From Mya arenaria (lineage: Eukaryota; Mollusca; Bivalvia; Myida; Myidae): a stretch of DNA of 64,000 nt. The DNA is taken from contig NC_069127.1 of NCBI RefSeq assembly GCF_026914265.1, positions 68,544,723 to 68,608,722 of the forward strand. Reading direction: 5' to 3'. Positions 40,115 through 57,497 of the stretch are shown here, one piece after another. The notes below the pieces were generated by a model that saw only the letters and a program-made list of their open reading frames with translations, was not told where the DNA came from and made no database searches. Made by a program: the position numbers and the translations under genes. How positions within the stretch are numbered: position 1 is the stretch's first letter; the number at the start of each line of letters is the position of its first letter.

Positions 40115-41412
40115 TGTTTACGGGCAATAAAATCAGCGATAAAATTGTGTTTAGATGTAATATGGACAGCCTTAAACAGTATATTTTTGCGCATGCATGC
40201 CAATACAAATTGCCTGACTAAATGCATTAGTCTTTTTGACTTTGACGACTGACTGTTTAACACAGATACTAGTGCGTTATTGTCAATATGTAAGAGAACT
40301 AAGCTATTGGATAGTTTGGTACCCCATAAGGTCGTAGCTAACAATACCGGGACCATTTCCAAGAATGTTATGTCTCGCATAATGTCCTCATTTTTCCAGT
40401 GTACCGGCCATTGAAAATATGCCCATTTCCCTTGAAAATAGCAACCACAACCTAAGTCTGGATTGCCAGCGCTGTCGGTAAAAAGCTGCAGGGTTTCGCT
40501 GTCGTGCCAGACTTTGTTTGGAATAGGGCAAATTCCATTAAAATTAGACAAAAATTCTAACCACATCAATAGATCTTCTTTCATGCCTTGCGTTATTCTG
40601 ACTCGGTAATAACTCTTTCGTGCACCCGACATTGCATCGTAAAAGCGTCTTGTGAACGCTCTGCTTGATCGTATTGCTGGACCGAAAAAACAAAGTTTGC
40701 CGGCAAAGGATTGCAAATTTCGGACAGTGTTTTTTTTCTGGGGTAAAATTTGTAATATAATAGCTTTTAATTCCGAGAGCTTCTCAAGAGGTATGCGTAT
40801 CAACATTTTTTCCGAGTCAATTTCCATTCCTAGAAAAGTCATCACTGTTGTCGGCCCTACGCTTTTATCAGTATTAATTGGAACGCCTAATTCATTGCAT
40901 ACGGAAGTAAATGTTGTCACCAGGCTTTGGCAATTTCCCGTTCCATGTTGACCGCAAAAAATAAAGTCATCCAAGTAATGATCGAGTGTATTTTGACCGG
41001 ATAGTGTCGCAACTGACCAGTGAATAAATTTTGAAAAACACTCGAAATAAAATGGGGCACAACTCACGCCAAAGGGGAGATTCCGATCTATGAATATTTT
41101 CCCATTTATTTTAATTCCTAGTAAATTGAAAACATCTGGTATAATCGGGAGAAGCCGAAAAGCCGATTTAATGTCGCGTTTTGCCAAGAGTGAACCTTTA
41201 CCCAATTCGAATACCATGTCGGCAACTTTGTCAAATGATGTATAAGATACGCTTTTCAGTTCTACGTCTATATTTGCATTTACACTTGTATTGTCATTTC
41301 TTGGGAAACTTAAGTGTGTAATAAGTCTGAACGACCCATCAGATTTCGGGACAAGTCCCACAGGTGAGATTCTTAAATTATTTATAGGAGGAGTTGAAAA
41401 GGGACCAGTCAT
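40015..41412 (-). CDS. reverse transcriptase-RNase H of the DIRS/Ngaro-type element
   Basis: 465 codons from the drawn ATG; the frame stays open upstream to about 41640, so the N-terminus is uncertain. Reverse transcriptase copies the element RNA into DNA. Visible motifs are KRDIKSAFR (first catalytic Asp, D80), LPFGVSCAPFYFE (113-125) and HYLDDF (YLDD at 146-149). The RNase H part follows with FTDSAG (D313), a Glu in TFLEMVP (E352), HIDNNA (D377) and IADFIA (D427), which is the D-E-D-D set. The 3' end overlaps the recombinase ORF by 100 bases in another frame. The closest family is the DIRS-like reverse transcriptases, in which RNase H directly follows the RT domain. Confidence 0.85.
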   Translation of the reverse strand: MTGPFSTPPINNLRISPVGLVPKSDGSFRLITHLSFPRNDNTSVNANIDVELKSVSYTSFDKVADMVFELGKGSLLAKRDIKSAFRLLPIIPDVFNLLGIKINGKIFIDRNLPFGVSCAPFYFECFSKFIHWSVATLSGQNTLDHYLDDFIFCGQHGTGNCQSLVTTFTSVCNELGVPINTDKSVGPTTVMTFLGMEIDSEKMLIRIPLEKLSELKAIILQILPQKKNTVRNLQSFAGKLCFFGPAIRSSRAFTRRFYDAMSGARKSYYRVRITQGMKEDLLMWLEFLSNFNGICPIPNKVWHDSETLQLFTDSAGNPDLGCGCYFQGKWAYFQWPVHWKNEDIMRDITFLEMVPVLLATTLWGTKLSNSLVLLHIDNNALVSVLNSQSSKSKRLMHLVRQFVLACMRKNILFKAVHITSKHNFIADFIARKQWDRLFHSVPLSTFPEVIPDAFRKMISGMKLND

Positions 41413-41756
41413 TCGACCCGCATCTACTTCCTTTAATATCTTTTCTAAAACTTCATCTGCGTTTGTTACCGCCGATTGTAAATTCCTCGCCTCATAATAG
41501 CGGCGCGGACCTAAATAGCCTAACCGGAAACCATGCTTAAACCCGTTTAGAAGTATATCGGCGTGATCCTTGAATATGATATCTTTTTGAAACGGTGCGC
41601 CGGTGTACAGTGTTGTGTATTGTGAATGCCGGGTGACTCTTTATTAATTTGATATCATTTGAAAGTTTTGTGAGAAAAAAATATAAAAACATACTGGAAA
41701 CGGCTTGAAAGATTAAAAAATGGCATTTTCACGTCGGTTTCAATTAAAATAAAGTA

Positions 41757-41892
41757 AAAATACAAACAGCAATAACTGTCTCTAGAGTACAAACAGCAAT
41801 TACTGTATTTATAATACAAACAGCAATTACTGTATCTATAATACAAACAGAAATAGCTGTATCTATAATACAAACAGCAATAGCTGTATCTA
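41757..41892. repeat. 27-bp minisatellite, five copies
   Basis: Unit AATACAAACAGCAATTACTG plus TATCTAT, repeated five times with a few substitutions. 27 is divisible by 3, so short ORFs across it are repetitive and not taken as genes. Confidence 0.9.
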
Positions 41893-42387
41893 TGATGTAC
41901 TTTCGGTCATGTATTTCACAGAGTAATAAAAGAGCAAGCAATACTATTTCAAATGGCATCAAATTAAAGCAGTGTTGCAAATCGCACGATATAAGGAAAA
42001 GCTAAATGGTGTATATATATACACACATGTAAGATATTACAACCAATGGCTAGAGTTCATTTGAGTAATATATAATACAGGTTTACAAATTTAATACAAA
42101 TATAATCTTTCATATGTTTAATCAAAGGCATATTTTGCCTTCATCAAACAACTGATTAATAGATCAATGCAACACCTTTGTCTTTGATCCTTTTACTATT
42201 TTGGTTATAAGTGTAACAAATAAAACCAACACATCTTTAATTGTATTTCAATATACAAATGTGTTAATTGCTATAATTGACTTGTGCTCTAAAAGTGTAA
42301 AAATAACAAGCAAACTTGTTTCCAAATAATGTGTAAAGTTTTAAGCAAAAATAAAAAAGAAATGACAAAAAAAAATAAAAAAATAAT

Positions 42388-42600
42388 AGGGGTTGAAAAG
42401 TCTTTGATTTAGGGGTTGAAAAGTCTTCAATATTCCTATTAAAATAATTCAACTAGGGGTTGAAAAGTCTTCGATATAGGGGTTGATAAGTCCAAACAGG
42501 TAGGGGTTGAAAAGTCTTTGAAGCAGGGGTTGAAAAGTCTAAGGGTTGAAAAGTCTTCGTTTTTAGAAGGGGTTGAAAAGTCTTGGGGTTGAAAAATCCT
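42388..42600. repeat. cluster of nine AGGGGTTGAAAAGTCT repeats at uneven spacing
   Basis: Starts at about 42388, 42411, 42455, 42478, 42502, 42525, 42542, 42568 and 42584. Start-to-start distances run from 16 to 44 bases, often 23. The spacers differ and several begin TTTGA or TTCGA. Units 4, 7 and 9 carry single changes. Confidence 0.85.
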
Positions 42601-42986
42601 GCTCCCATTCATTCATGGTGTCTGCTTTTCTAGACTTGACTTGGTTGATTTTGACATGCATCCTTAAAGTGACATTGCACATACTTATGAAAAAGCACTG
42701 TATATTGTAAGGAAGCGTGTGTTATCGTCTTAATTTCGTAAATCGTTTGCCAAAACGTCATGTGTTTCACCTTCGTCGTCCATTTTGTCGGTATACAAAA
42801 TCATAATAGTTGTAAAATCCACCAACGGGTTAAATACAACTGTAATATCAAGCCGTTCAAAGTGGTTCAATCATTTAATAGGTTCAAGTATTCCAAATAG
42901 GTTTATACGAAGCAAAAAAAAATCAAAACAGTGGGAAAACGGAAAACAAAATGGCTACCTTTAAAAATAAATTCCAGCATATTTCT

Positions 42987-43140
42987 CATATTAGGCGAGT
43001 TTCGACAGCCAATTGAAATGGCCCATTTCTCAAATCCTATATTAGGCGAGTTTTGTAGCCAACCAAGACGGAGGAAACTCATATTAGTCGAGTTTTGTTG
43101 ATATTGGCCGAGTTTGGTCGATATTGAGCGAGTTTTGGCA
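42987..43140. repeat. five degenerate copies of a GGCGAGTTT motif
   Basis: The consensus is near CATATTAGGCGAGTTTTG. Copies start at about 42987, 43040, 43080, 43101 and 43121; the last three are about 20 bases apart. Confidence 0.6.
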
Positions 43141-43666
43141 TATATTGCCTTCTATTGTCTGGTATTGGTACTGCAATTGTCTCTGTATCTCGTCAAATAC
43201 GTAACAGTTGATTAATAATTAGCGGTACAAACGGAATAAAGCGGCAAAATACATACGGACACACATACAAATAAAAACACACACAACAACAAACACAAAT
43301 TGTCAGTACTATCAAAATACAGAACATGTACAAAACTTTTTTTTTCAAATATTATATTGATACGTATAAAAGCAATAATATGAGTAATATCAATTCTCAG
43401 CGGTATATTTTTTTCATTTATCATCTATTGCATAACTGTAATTAAATTTAAACTAAAACACACAAAAAACATCAAAATTAATATCACTTATACATTAAGT
43501 TAAGTAGCTGTTATTTTATTCAACAGCAGTGGCATTGTACTTGACATGAGAAAGAAACGCTTAAAGGGCAATGGTTTTATTTTGGTTATTTTCTGTAAAT
43601 CATTCCTGCAGTCTGACGTCGCAGCCGCACCGGGGATGGCCGAGGAGTTTCACTTCTATCTAGAGT

Positions 43667-47395
<3,729 letters not shown>

Positions 47396-48057
47396 TCTGA
47401 CTCTGCGATTATTTTATTATTGTGTTCTTATAAATAATTAATCTTTATTTCAAAGATCTGCGTGCTGGCTTCACTTTTTTGTGCTCTGTTTAACTCGTCA
47501 TCAACAACGTGCACTATGGTGGTTAAGTGTTTGGGTATTGTGATTTTAAATAAGGAGAAACGAGGAAGAAAATTATTAGGTTCGTGAGTGACAATGGTAA
47601 AAAATGATAAGTAGTTATATTCTAAGTAGGCATGATGCTCATATGACATGCAGACAATGGGCGACTTAAGAATGATGTTTAATTTTGAAATATATCACGA
47701 GCTACGGTACATTTAGCAAAACAATTGTAGAGTTCTCAGTAAAATGTATTGACAACAATATCAATCAATTGCATTCAATTAGACAATAAATATTATTTAT
47801 GGGCGAAGAAAACACAACAAGCCTATTAAGTGCAGTTTTGAAATACGCTGGTAATTTATTCTTATTTTAAATGACAGTGTATGTATACCACGTGTTAAAT
47901 TGCGTCATAAATGCTACGTCGGAGGGCAATATTTTCAAATAATATGGAGTTATCTAACCTCATCATGTGATGGCCCTGAACAACTGTGTGAAGTATTAAG
48001 TCAATTGAATGAAGGGTATTGGACTTATAAGTGAAAATCCCAACTTGCCCTAAAACT

Positions 48058-48120
48058 TTAACCGGACGCCGACGCCGACGCCGGGGCGAGTAATATAGCC
48101 CACATATTCTTCGAATAGTC
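48058..48120. repeat. GACGCC-type dispersed repeat fragment
   Basis: Three GACGCC steps followed by GGGGCGAGTAATATAGCCC and TTCGAATAGTCGAGCTAA. I recall similar words as a common dispersed repeat in bivalve genomes. Ends not defined. Confidence 0.5.
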
Positions 48121-48305
48121 GAGCTAAAAACAAAGTCTTAACTTGACTAACCTTATTTAAAACATAAATTTAATCAATGAACCACCTAGTGTATATTGTC
48201 TAGTTTAACACTTCTTTAATATTTGTAATTCACACATAATTATCACCCTATTAAAGTAATACCCTACTATATAATATATAGGTGGTTTTCTTGGGTAATC
48301 ATCTG

Positions 48306-48378
48306 TGGCCGATCTGTGGTCTAGTGACTTACTTGACTGTCAATCCAGGGGTTGCAGGCTCGATTCCCCGAAATTGGG
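48306..48378 (+). repeat. tRNA-derived SINE head
   Basis: GTGGTCTAGTGAC resembles a box A and GGCTCGATTCCC a box B, about 40 bases apart. The stems do not fold into a proper tRNA. Confidence 0.5.
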
Positions 48379-49016
48379 GTCCCATGTAACAGTGCTATAT
48401 AAACAAGTGAATAATAAAGCAGGGATAATTCTATGTCAGATTTTCAATGAGAGAATTGCTCCAAATTTGTTCAAAATCGGTGAGAGAATTTCAATTTCAG
48501 TGAGATTTTTTATAATACATGGCTAACGCAGTGATAAAACAATGCATAACAGTAACTTGTTTCATGATTATCAATATATTTACAAATTTACAATATATAG
48601 ATATATATGTATATAGATATAATATATACACTTGTTTGACTATACGGAAGCACTTGTTAACAGTTTAGATAGCATGAACATTTATACTTACTATACTTGA
48701 GCAAAAAATAAGATTACGCCATTTTGCATTGACTTTTTTGGGGAGATGAAGGCTTTCCATTGTTATTTTGATCTGAACCTGGTATTTTATTTTGGTCCAG
48801 AGGCTTTTTCAAGGAATGCAAACAACGTTTTCTGATTAGACATTTTGACGCTTCGGATCTTGTAGACGCCATTAAAATGCAGTGGTAACTCACGTAAACA
48901 AAATTATTCCGGGTCGCAAAAACGCTTGAAAAGACTTAGTGCATGGACGATATCGATCAAAACATTCGATAAGATAAATGCATTACATGTAGGGGAGGCA
49001 ATTCGTGAGTAGTTCA

Positions 49017-50208
49017 ATAAATACTGGTAAAGTTTGTAAATCCGAACAGTTTTGACAGTTTTTAGCTCTACTGGCCATGTGTTCGTGCATCCATCTCAGC
49101 ACAATTGATTGTGAATGTTTGTTCAAATTGATCAATGTTGTCATAGGATGCCCTTGACTTTGACCTTCTGACCAACTTTTTTAACTTTTAAAACTACAGA
49201 AATATTTACTATGAGTACAGTTTTGAAAGCATTTTTTTTTTGTCAGATGACTTTCACTTGGCACATATTAAAATAGTTCATGCAACTAATCTGCTTACAA
49301 TACTTTCTGGGCTCAGATGTTGAACGTGCAAAGTTTTCAGGTAACCCAAACACAAAACATAAACTATATGTCTGTTGCCTTTTACCCATACATACATGCT
49401 CTGGATTGATATGACCACAAAAGCCATGCCAGTAGAGCATAGGCTCTTTTGGGCCTCTTGTTTAACAATATCTTTGCGAGTATTGTTTCTAGTAACTTCA
49501 AACTTGGCACGAATAATGTTTGGTTCAAATCTCAGCCTCTGCTGAAGTACATATTCACAAAATGTTTTGATTCATGAACACAAAACGTTCATTTCAAGCA
49601 CAGTAAATCACCATTCACTCGGTGAAATGGAGTATGTAAATCCGATCGCTTTTAAAATTATATTTTATCTAAAAATAGATTGCTATTCCGTCATAGTTTG
49701 TTTTCATTTCTAATCAAACATACAATGGGAATGGGCATCAACTCGAACAGATTCTAATCTTAGAAAATGAAAGAATTGTGTCTCTTGCTTCGAAAATCTA
49801 AGAACATGCCTTACCCATGATATTGATTTCAGTGCGATTTAAAATATATTAATAAGCAATTCCTTGATAAATTACAAAAAAGTGTCAAATTAAAGAAAAT
49901 AAGTGGTGTTTGCAAAAGATGGAAGAAAACTAAGAATGTAATAGCATAGTTGGCAACGCAAATGCGTCAAAACCTAAAACGGTTGAAAATTGTTCACGAG
50001 GTCTGTGACATCATTTCCCCGCGTGCTGCATATTTACATTTCACCTGCTTAGGAGTTTGACAGGGATTTATTAGAAAAATACTCACCTAAACTTGACGAA
50101 AATTCGCATTCTAGATAATCGAATTATCGATCGAGGTAAACAACGCGTGATTTAACAGGTGTTCGGTATTATAGACTGTTCGGATTTACAAACTCAACCA
50201 GTATTTAT
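49017..50208. mobile_element. inverted-repeat element with 34-bp ends
   Basis: 49017-49050 and the complement of 50175-50208 agree at 32 of 34 positions; both start ATAAATACTGG and end AAATCCGAACAGT. No target duplication is evident. Nested inside is a second repeat bounded by AGCTCTACTGGC (49064) and GCCAGTAGAGC (49428-49438), followed by GGGCCTCTTGT. No transposase seen. Confidence 0.55.
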
Positions 50209-51761
50209 AAACAAGAAGCTATCTGCGACTACGATGCTTTATTTTGTAAAACAACAAAAGGGAAAAGGCACAAAATACACAAACTGCGATCAAGAATATC
50301 TAGCATTTATGTAATTTGGATGCGATTTGAGCGATTTGTATGCGAGAAATCTTACTAGAATTATCCCTGTAAAGAACTCTAACCAGGGTAAAATTCTGTC
50401 TGTGCACTATGCTCAAAAAATACTAATATAACTAACAATCTTATCGGATCACTCGCCGAATAAGCCTTGCCGGAGTGCGGATATAAATAAACTTACACAC
50501 CCACCCTTCAGTAATCAAATGGTTCACTTTATCCTGCACACAAACCACAAATGCTTAATAAATTGGGAAATAAACCCAAATCATCTACCTGCAGAAATGG
50601 GTTTGCTGATGGTTAAGGAGGTGTATGGAATGTCCTCATCTCTCTGAGAGCGGATGTTGCTGCACCCATCTGGATCTTTAAATGATAAAAATCATCCTCA
50701 TATAATATAAATATATTAGAACTTTTTAGTTTCCAAATAAGAGATTGAGACAATGAAAGTTGATCTAATGTGCAAACTTATTCCATGTTAAATACTATAA
50801 AGAAACAAGTAGTTATATTTTAACTTTTAATGATTAATATTTTAAACACAATCACATTAGATATAAAACAAAACAATCTGTTTTTGAACAGAAAATAATA
50901 ATCAGTTAACAAATAATAAATTAACATTGTTAAGATTATCTTTATTCTGTAAAAAAAATAATGTAATAATGCATAATTTTATGCCGGTGTTCTTTGTTCA
51001 CATGATATAATTTTATAATCATAATAATATGTCTCATTCTCCATCTTTGAACTTAACCCTTTATCGTCATCATTATTATTCTGTTTTAAACATGTTTAAA
51101 TGTTAATATTGTTTATTGTATTGCATTGTTTTGTCAGATGCTCGAAATGAGCCTTGAACAATAAAACTTTCAAACTATTACGCAGTGGCCTCCCTTTACA
51201 TGTCACCAAAAGCTGCATGCAGAAATATTATCATAAACAAACTGCAAAGATTCACATCATTAGTTTTAATTTTGAGGTTCAGAATCAGAAAAGCGATACA
51301 TTAAAAAAAATACTTACTGTAATCTATATCAATTGTAACGTGCGACGCAAAACCTTTCCAGATCCCTTTAGAGAAAAACATGCTCGACCCTGAAGGGGTC
51401 TTTATATACAGTTAATTCTCAATCCACACAGAGCCCGGGCTTTGGTAATTTGCATATTACCAACCAAGTAAACATACGTACTATGAACGTACTTTCGTCT
51501 ATAACGCACATCCGCCGCCTACAGCGGACTGTTACACAAATAATGCTGAGAGTATGATGTATTGAATTATTAATTTTAATTATTTGTCCCAGATTATTGC
51601 AATTTACAAACTGTTTTAAGTAATAGAAAAATGTGTTGTTATCAAAGTTCATCATAACTCTGGTTTAAGCAATACTAAAATAAAATAAAGAGTTGGAACA
51701 TTGAGTCTGGCCGAGTCTACCAATACACTCTAATCGAGGTCACGGGTATGAGTATTTTACG

Positions 51762-51956
51762 GTGATTTTTCCCGTTTTATCCAATCTGTATAAAAGGCGA
51801 ATTAATGTATGTAATAGGATGCGCTCATTTATTAACCCACATCGCGAGAATATTCTACATATACCTCATGTAAGAAATACAACGTTGTGTAAATATTCGA
51901 TTAGATATGGGGCTCCGGTGCTATGGAACTCGCTCCAAGATACTAGAAGAAAGTGA
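51762..51956 (+). mobile_element. LINE C-terminal fragment
   Basis: A 64-codon ORF with NVCNRMRSFINPH and YSIRYGAPVLWNSLQ, matching the extreme C-terminus of many CR1/Rex-type reverse transcriptases. No upstream RT is present, so it is a 5'-truncated remnant. Confidence 0.6.
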
Positions 51957-52998
51957 GTACATTTTGTTTACTTCAAAAATCTAATGCTCTCGGAAAGAAT
52001 GTTGATATCCAGGTTTCGTCAAACGAATTTGTTTTATTTCCTACTGTAAATATCTCAATGAATGTATCTTGCATTATGTTATAGCCTGATGTTTTCTTTC
52101 TTAAGTAATGTTTGCACACACACGCACGCACGCACGCACGCACACACGCACGTATGCACCCACGCACATACGCACGCACACACACGCACACACATACGCT
52201 AAATATATGAAGGATATGTTTATTTTGAAGTTAATTATATTTCTTTTGTTGCGCTGGCCATCAGATGTTTAATTGCTGCAACCGAAATGTAAATACGGTT
52301 TCCCTTTTTAATTATCTCAGTCGAGGGGTGTAAAAATGCGCAGACTTTTTCAAAACACATTTTAAACTATATCTTTAACATATTTAATCAACGGTTTAAT
52401 TATTGGTTGTTTATTACGGAATTTATAGTTAAATTTAAGAACAGTCGTGTCGGGATATCTGGGTTATCCGGAGCACGAGGTCGATGTTCAGGACGCCGAG
52501 TTTGTTCATGATGTTTAAAATTTACATAAATATAAAACAACAGGGAAACTTGGCAAGCATTGTTTTAAATCATTTCTTTTTAAGCAGGAGCTATTTAGTT
52601 TTTATATATAGTTACTTAACAAACTTCTCAAATAAGGTAGAGATATTCATGACGGAATCGTCATTTGAACAGAAGTCATAAAAGTCGGTCGAATTTTTGT
52701 TTCCGTGTGTTTCAATGTTTTTAGACAGAGATGATTTGTGCAATCCATGCCAATTCTCCAAATAAGTTTTCTTGTACTTCATTAATTGTTTCAATAAGTG
52801 AAATCGCATTTTTGTTCTAAATTCTATAAAAAATAAATGAATCAATATCATAAAACTAAAACTCTTATCAAACACATGGGCTTTATTTTTTTATCGTATC
52901 TATAAACACAACGTACCATGACGCCATTGTACGCTGACATCCGTTTTTGTATCATCACATAATTGACAGCTTAAGGCTATATATCATGGAAGCTTTAT

Positions 52999-55994
<2,996 letters not shown>

Positions 55995-56284
55995 AATTCC
56001 TTTTAAAATGCTTTATAGACGAATATATCATTGAGATGGTGTCAACAAGGAAGAGAGAATATGCAAGCACCAGCAATTTTTATAATTCTTCTATATCAAC
56101 TAACTGAATGCAATTATAATTTGGACTCCAACCCTAAACTTTATCTTCCTGGTTTTGAAGAGCATTTTAAGCCTTTGCACTATTGTTTTAATCGAGGCGG
56201 ACGTTACTCCTTTTGTTCGTAAGGGAGTTACCTCATCAACTACAAGAACACCGGAAAACGAGAAAGAAAGTTCCCAGGATTCAT

Positions 56285-57497
56285 CACCAGGTCAAGTGCG
56301 AATAATGTATACACTTTATATATACACTTATATGAAATATATAGTTACGTTCGCATTGCTCAAGGTTCAGTGTTTAATTACGAAAGGTCAAAATAATTCA
56401 AAATGCCCTAAAGTAAATCTCATTTTCAAAAATAATGACTTTAATTGTTTTACTCTAAAATTAGGATCTGAAATATTTGATTTTGCTGTTAATGATTTGC
56501 AAATCTTTATTAGATTAGAGAAAATGATTGGCACAACTCGTAATTCTGGAGGGATAATTATGTCAAAGATAACTTGGGACAAGATAATTATGTTTTGTGG
56601 CATATTATGATACACATATTTCGATTTAAATTTGATGGTTGATTTTTCAATTTATAAAAACGATTTATTTGTTTGTCCAAGATATATTTTTCCAAGTACG
56701 TCAAGTAGGACGTCTCCTGTTGATACTAACACATATAATGTTATGTATAATAGAAACTATTATACATATTCAGGATGAATATGGTAAAGAAAAGAAAGTG
56801 TTTATCAATGCTATCTCGTGATCAAAACTCTAGAATAGGATTGTTACCAGACTTAGTTTTGGAGGCTTCTGATTCGTTTTTTTTTCTTTTGAATACAATA
56901 CCAGATGATAAATATATTAATACGATTTTACCAAGAACGTTTTGCCCGAACGTTTTAAATGATTTTTTTTATATATTATAAAAATAAGACATTTTCACCT
57001 CATTTTCACCATTTTGTTGTTCAAAAACTTGATTATTTTCCTGAAATATCGAGTGCCGGCTATTAAGGATAGACGACACAATTTAGTGTATTAGGGAAAT
57101 AATTGACAAGATGGCACAGAGTGGGCTGAAGAACAATATATCACAATCCGGGTTCCGTTCTAAAATGGGAACTTTTGACTATATTTTTATTTTACATAGA
57201 TTTATAAATCATCTCCTTAATGCAGTTGAACAATTGTTTTGTCTATTTATTGATTCTTTAAAGCAACTGATGATCTTAATAAACGTAACATTTTGGTATA
57301 AATTATAGTTGTTCATGGAAAACTGTAAATATCCGCTTTTTGGAGAACTGATGAAATGCTTGAAAGTTTTTTTGGTGTTCGTCAAAAGAAATGTTTAAAC
57401 CCTTATTTTTTTCTATTTATCATAATGATTTGGAAGATGAGTTATTCTTTAATGGAGCAAAATGAATAACTGATGGGGCAATTTAGATATTGTAATA
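56285..57497 (+). mobile_element. LINE remnant, duplicate of 7366-8840
   Basis: Matches the remnant upstream of copy A closely, including NSGGIIMSK, SRIGLLPDLVLEAS and the RT-like tail, but lacks the 77-bp insert and part of the endonuclease end. It is cut off at about 57498 by the minus-strand LINE. This shared upstream tract shows that the duplication unit extended past the protease gene. Confidence 0.65.

Larger units (their letters stand above)
38543..41640 (-). mobile_element. tyrosine-recombinase retroelement, DIRS/Ngaro type
   Basis: Fossil element of the LTR-related tyrosine-recombinase group. Parts seen in order on the minus strand: reverse transcriptase with RNase H, a tyrosine recombinase overlapping it in another frame, and an SGNH hydrolase ORF. 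Overlapping RT and recombinase frames are usual for DIRS-like elements, and a hydrolase ORF downstream of the recombinase points to the Ngaro side. I do not recognise a gag-like part or the end repeats, so its true borders are unknown and I cannot call it whole. The three ORFs look open, which suggests a fairly young copy. Confidence 0.8.
41893..43666. other. intergenic tract with two clusters of short direct repeats
   Basis: No gene recognised. It contains the AGGGGTTGAAAAGTCT cluster (42388-42600) and the GGCGAGTTT cluster (42987-43140). The last 150 bases are probably 3' UTR of protease copy C. Confidence 0.5.
47396..52998. other. intergenic region between copies C and D, rich in old repeats
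   Basis: No host gene recognised. It holds a GACGCC repeat, a tRNA-derived SINE head, a 1.2-kb inverted-repeat element with a second repeat inside, a LINE C-terminal fragment, and from about 51.97 kb the duplicated flank shared with the start of the window. 50.2-51.7 kb is AT-rich with nothing else I can name. Confidence 0.5.

Noticed and set aside
42388-42600. Nine-copy 16-bp repeat as a CRISPR array
   Set aside because: Repeat too short, spacers 1-28 bases and uneven, eukaryotic context.
43636-43651. Match to the MITE end (ATGGCCGAGGAGTT) in the 3' flank of copy C
   Set aside because: Only about 14 bases, with no second end or target duplication; could be chance or a tiny relic.
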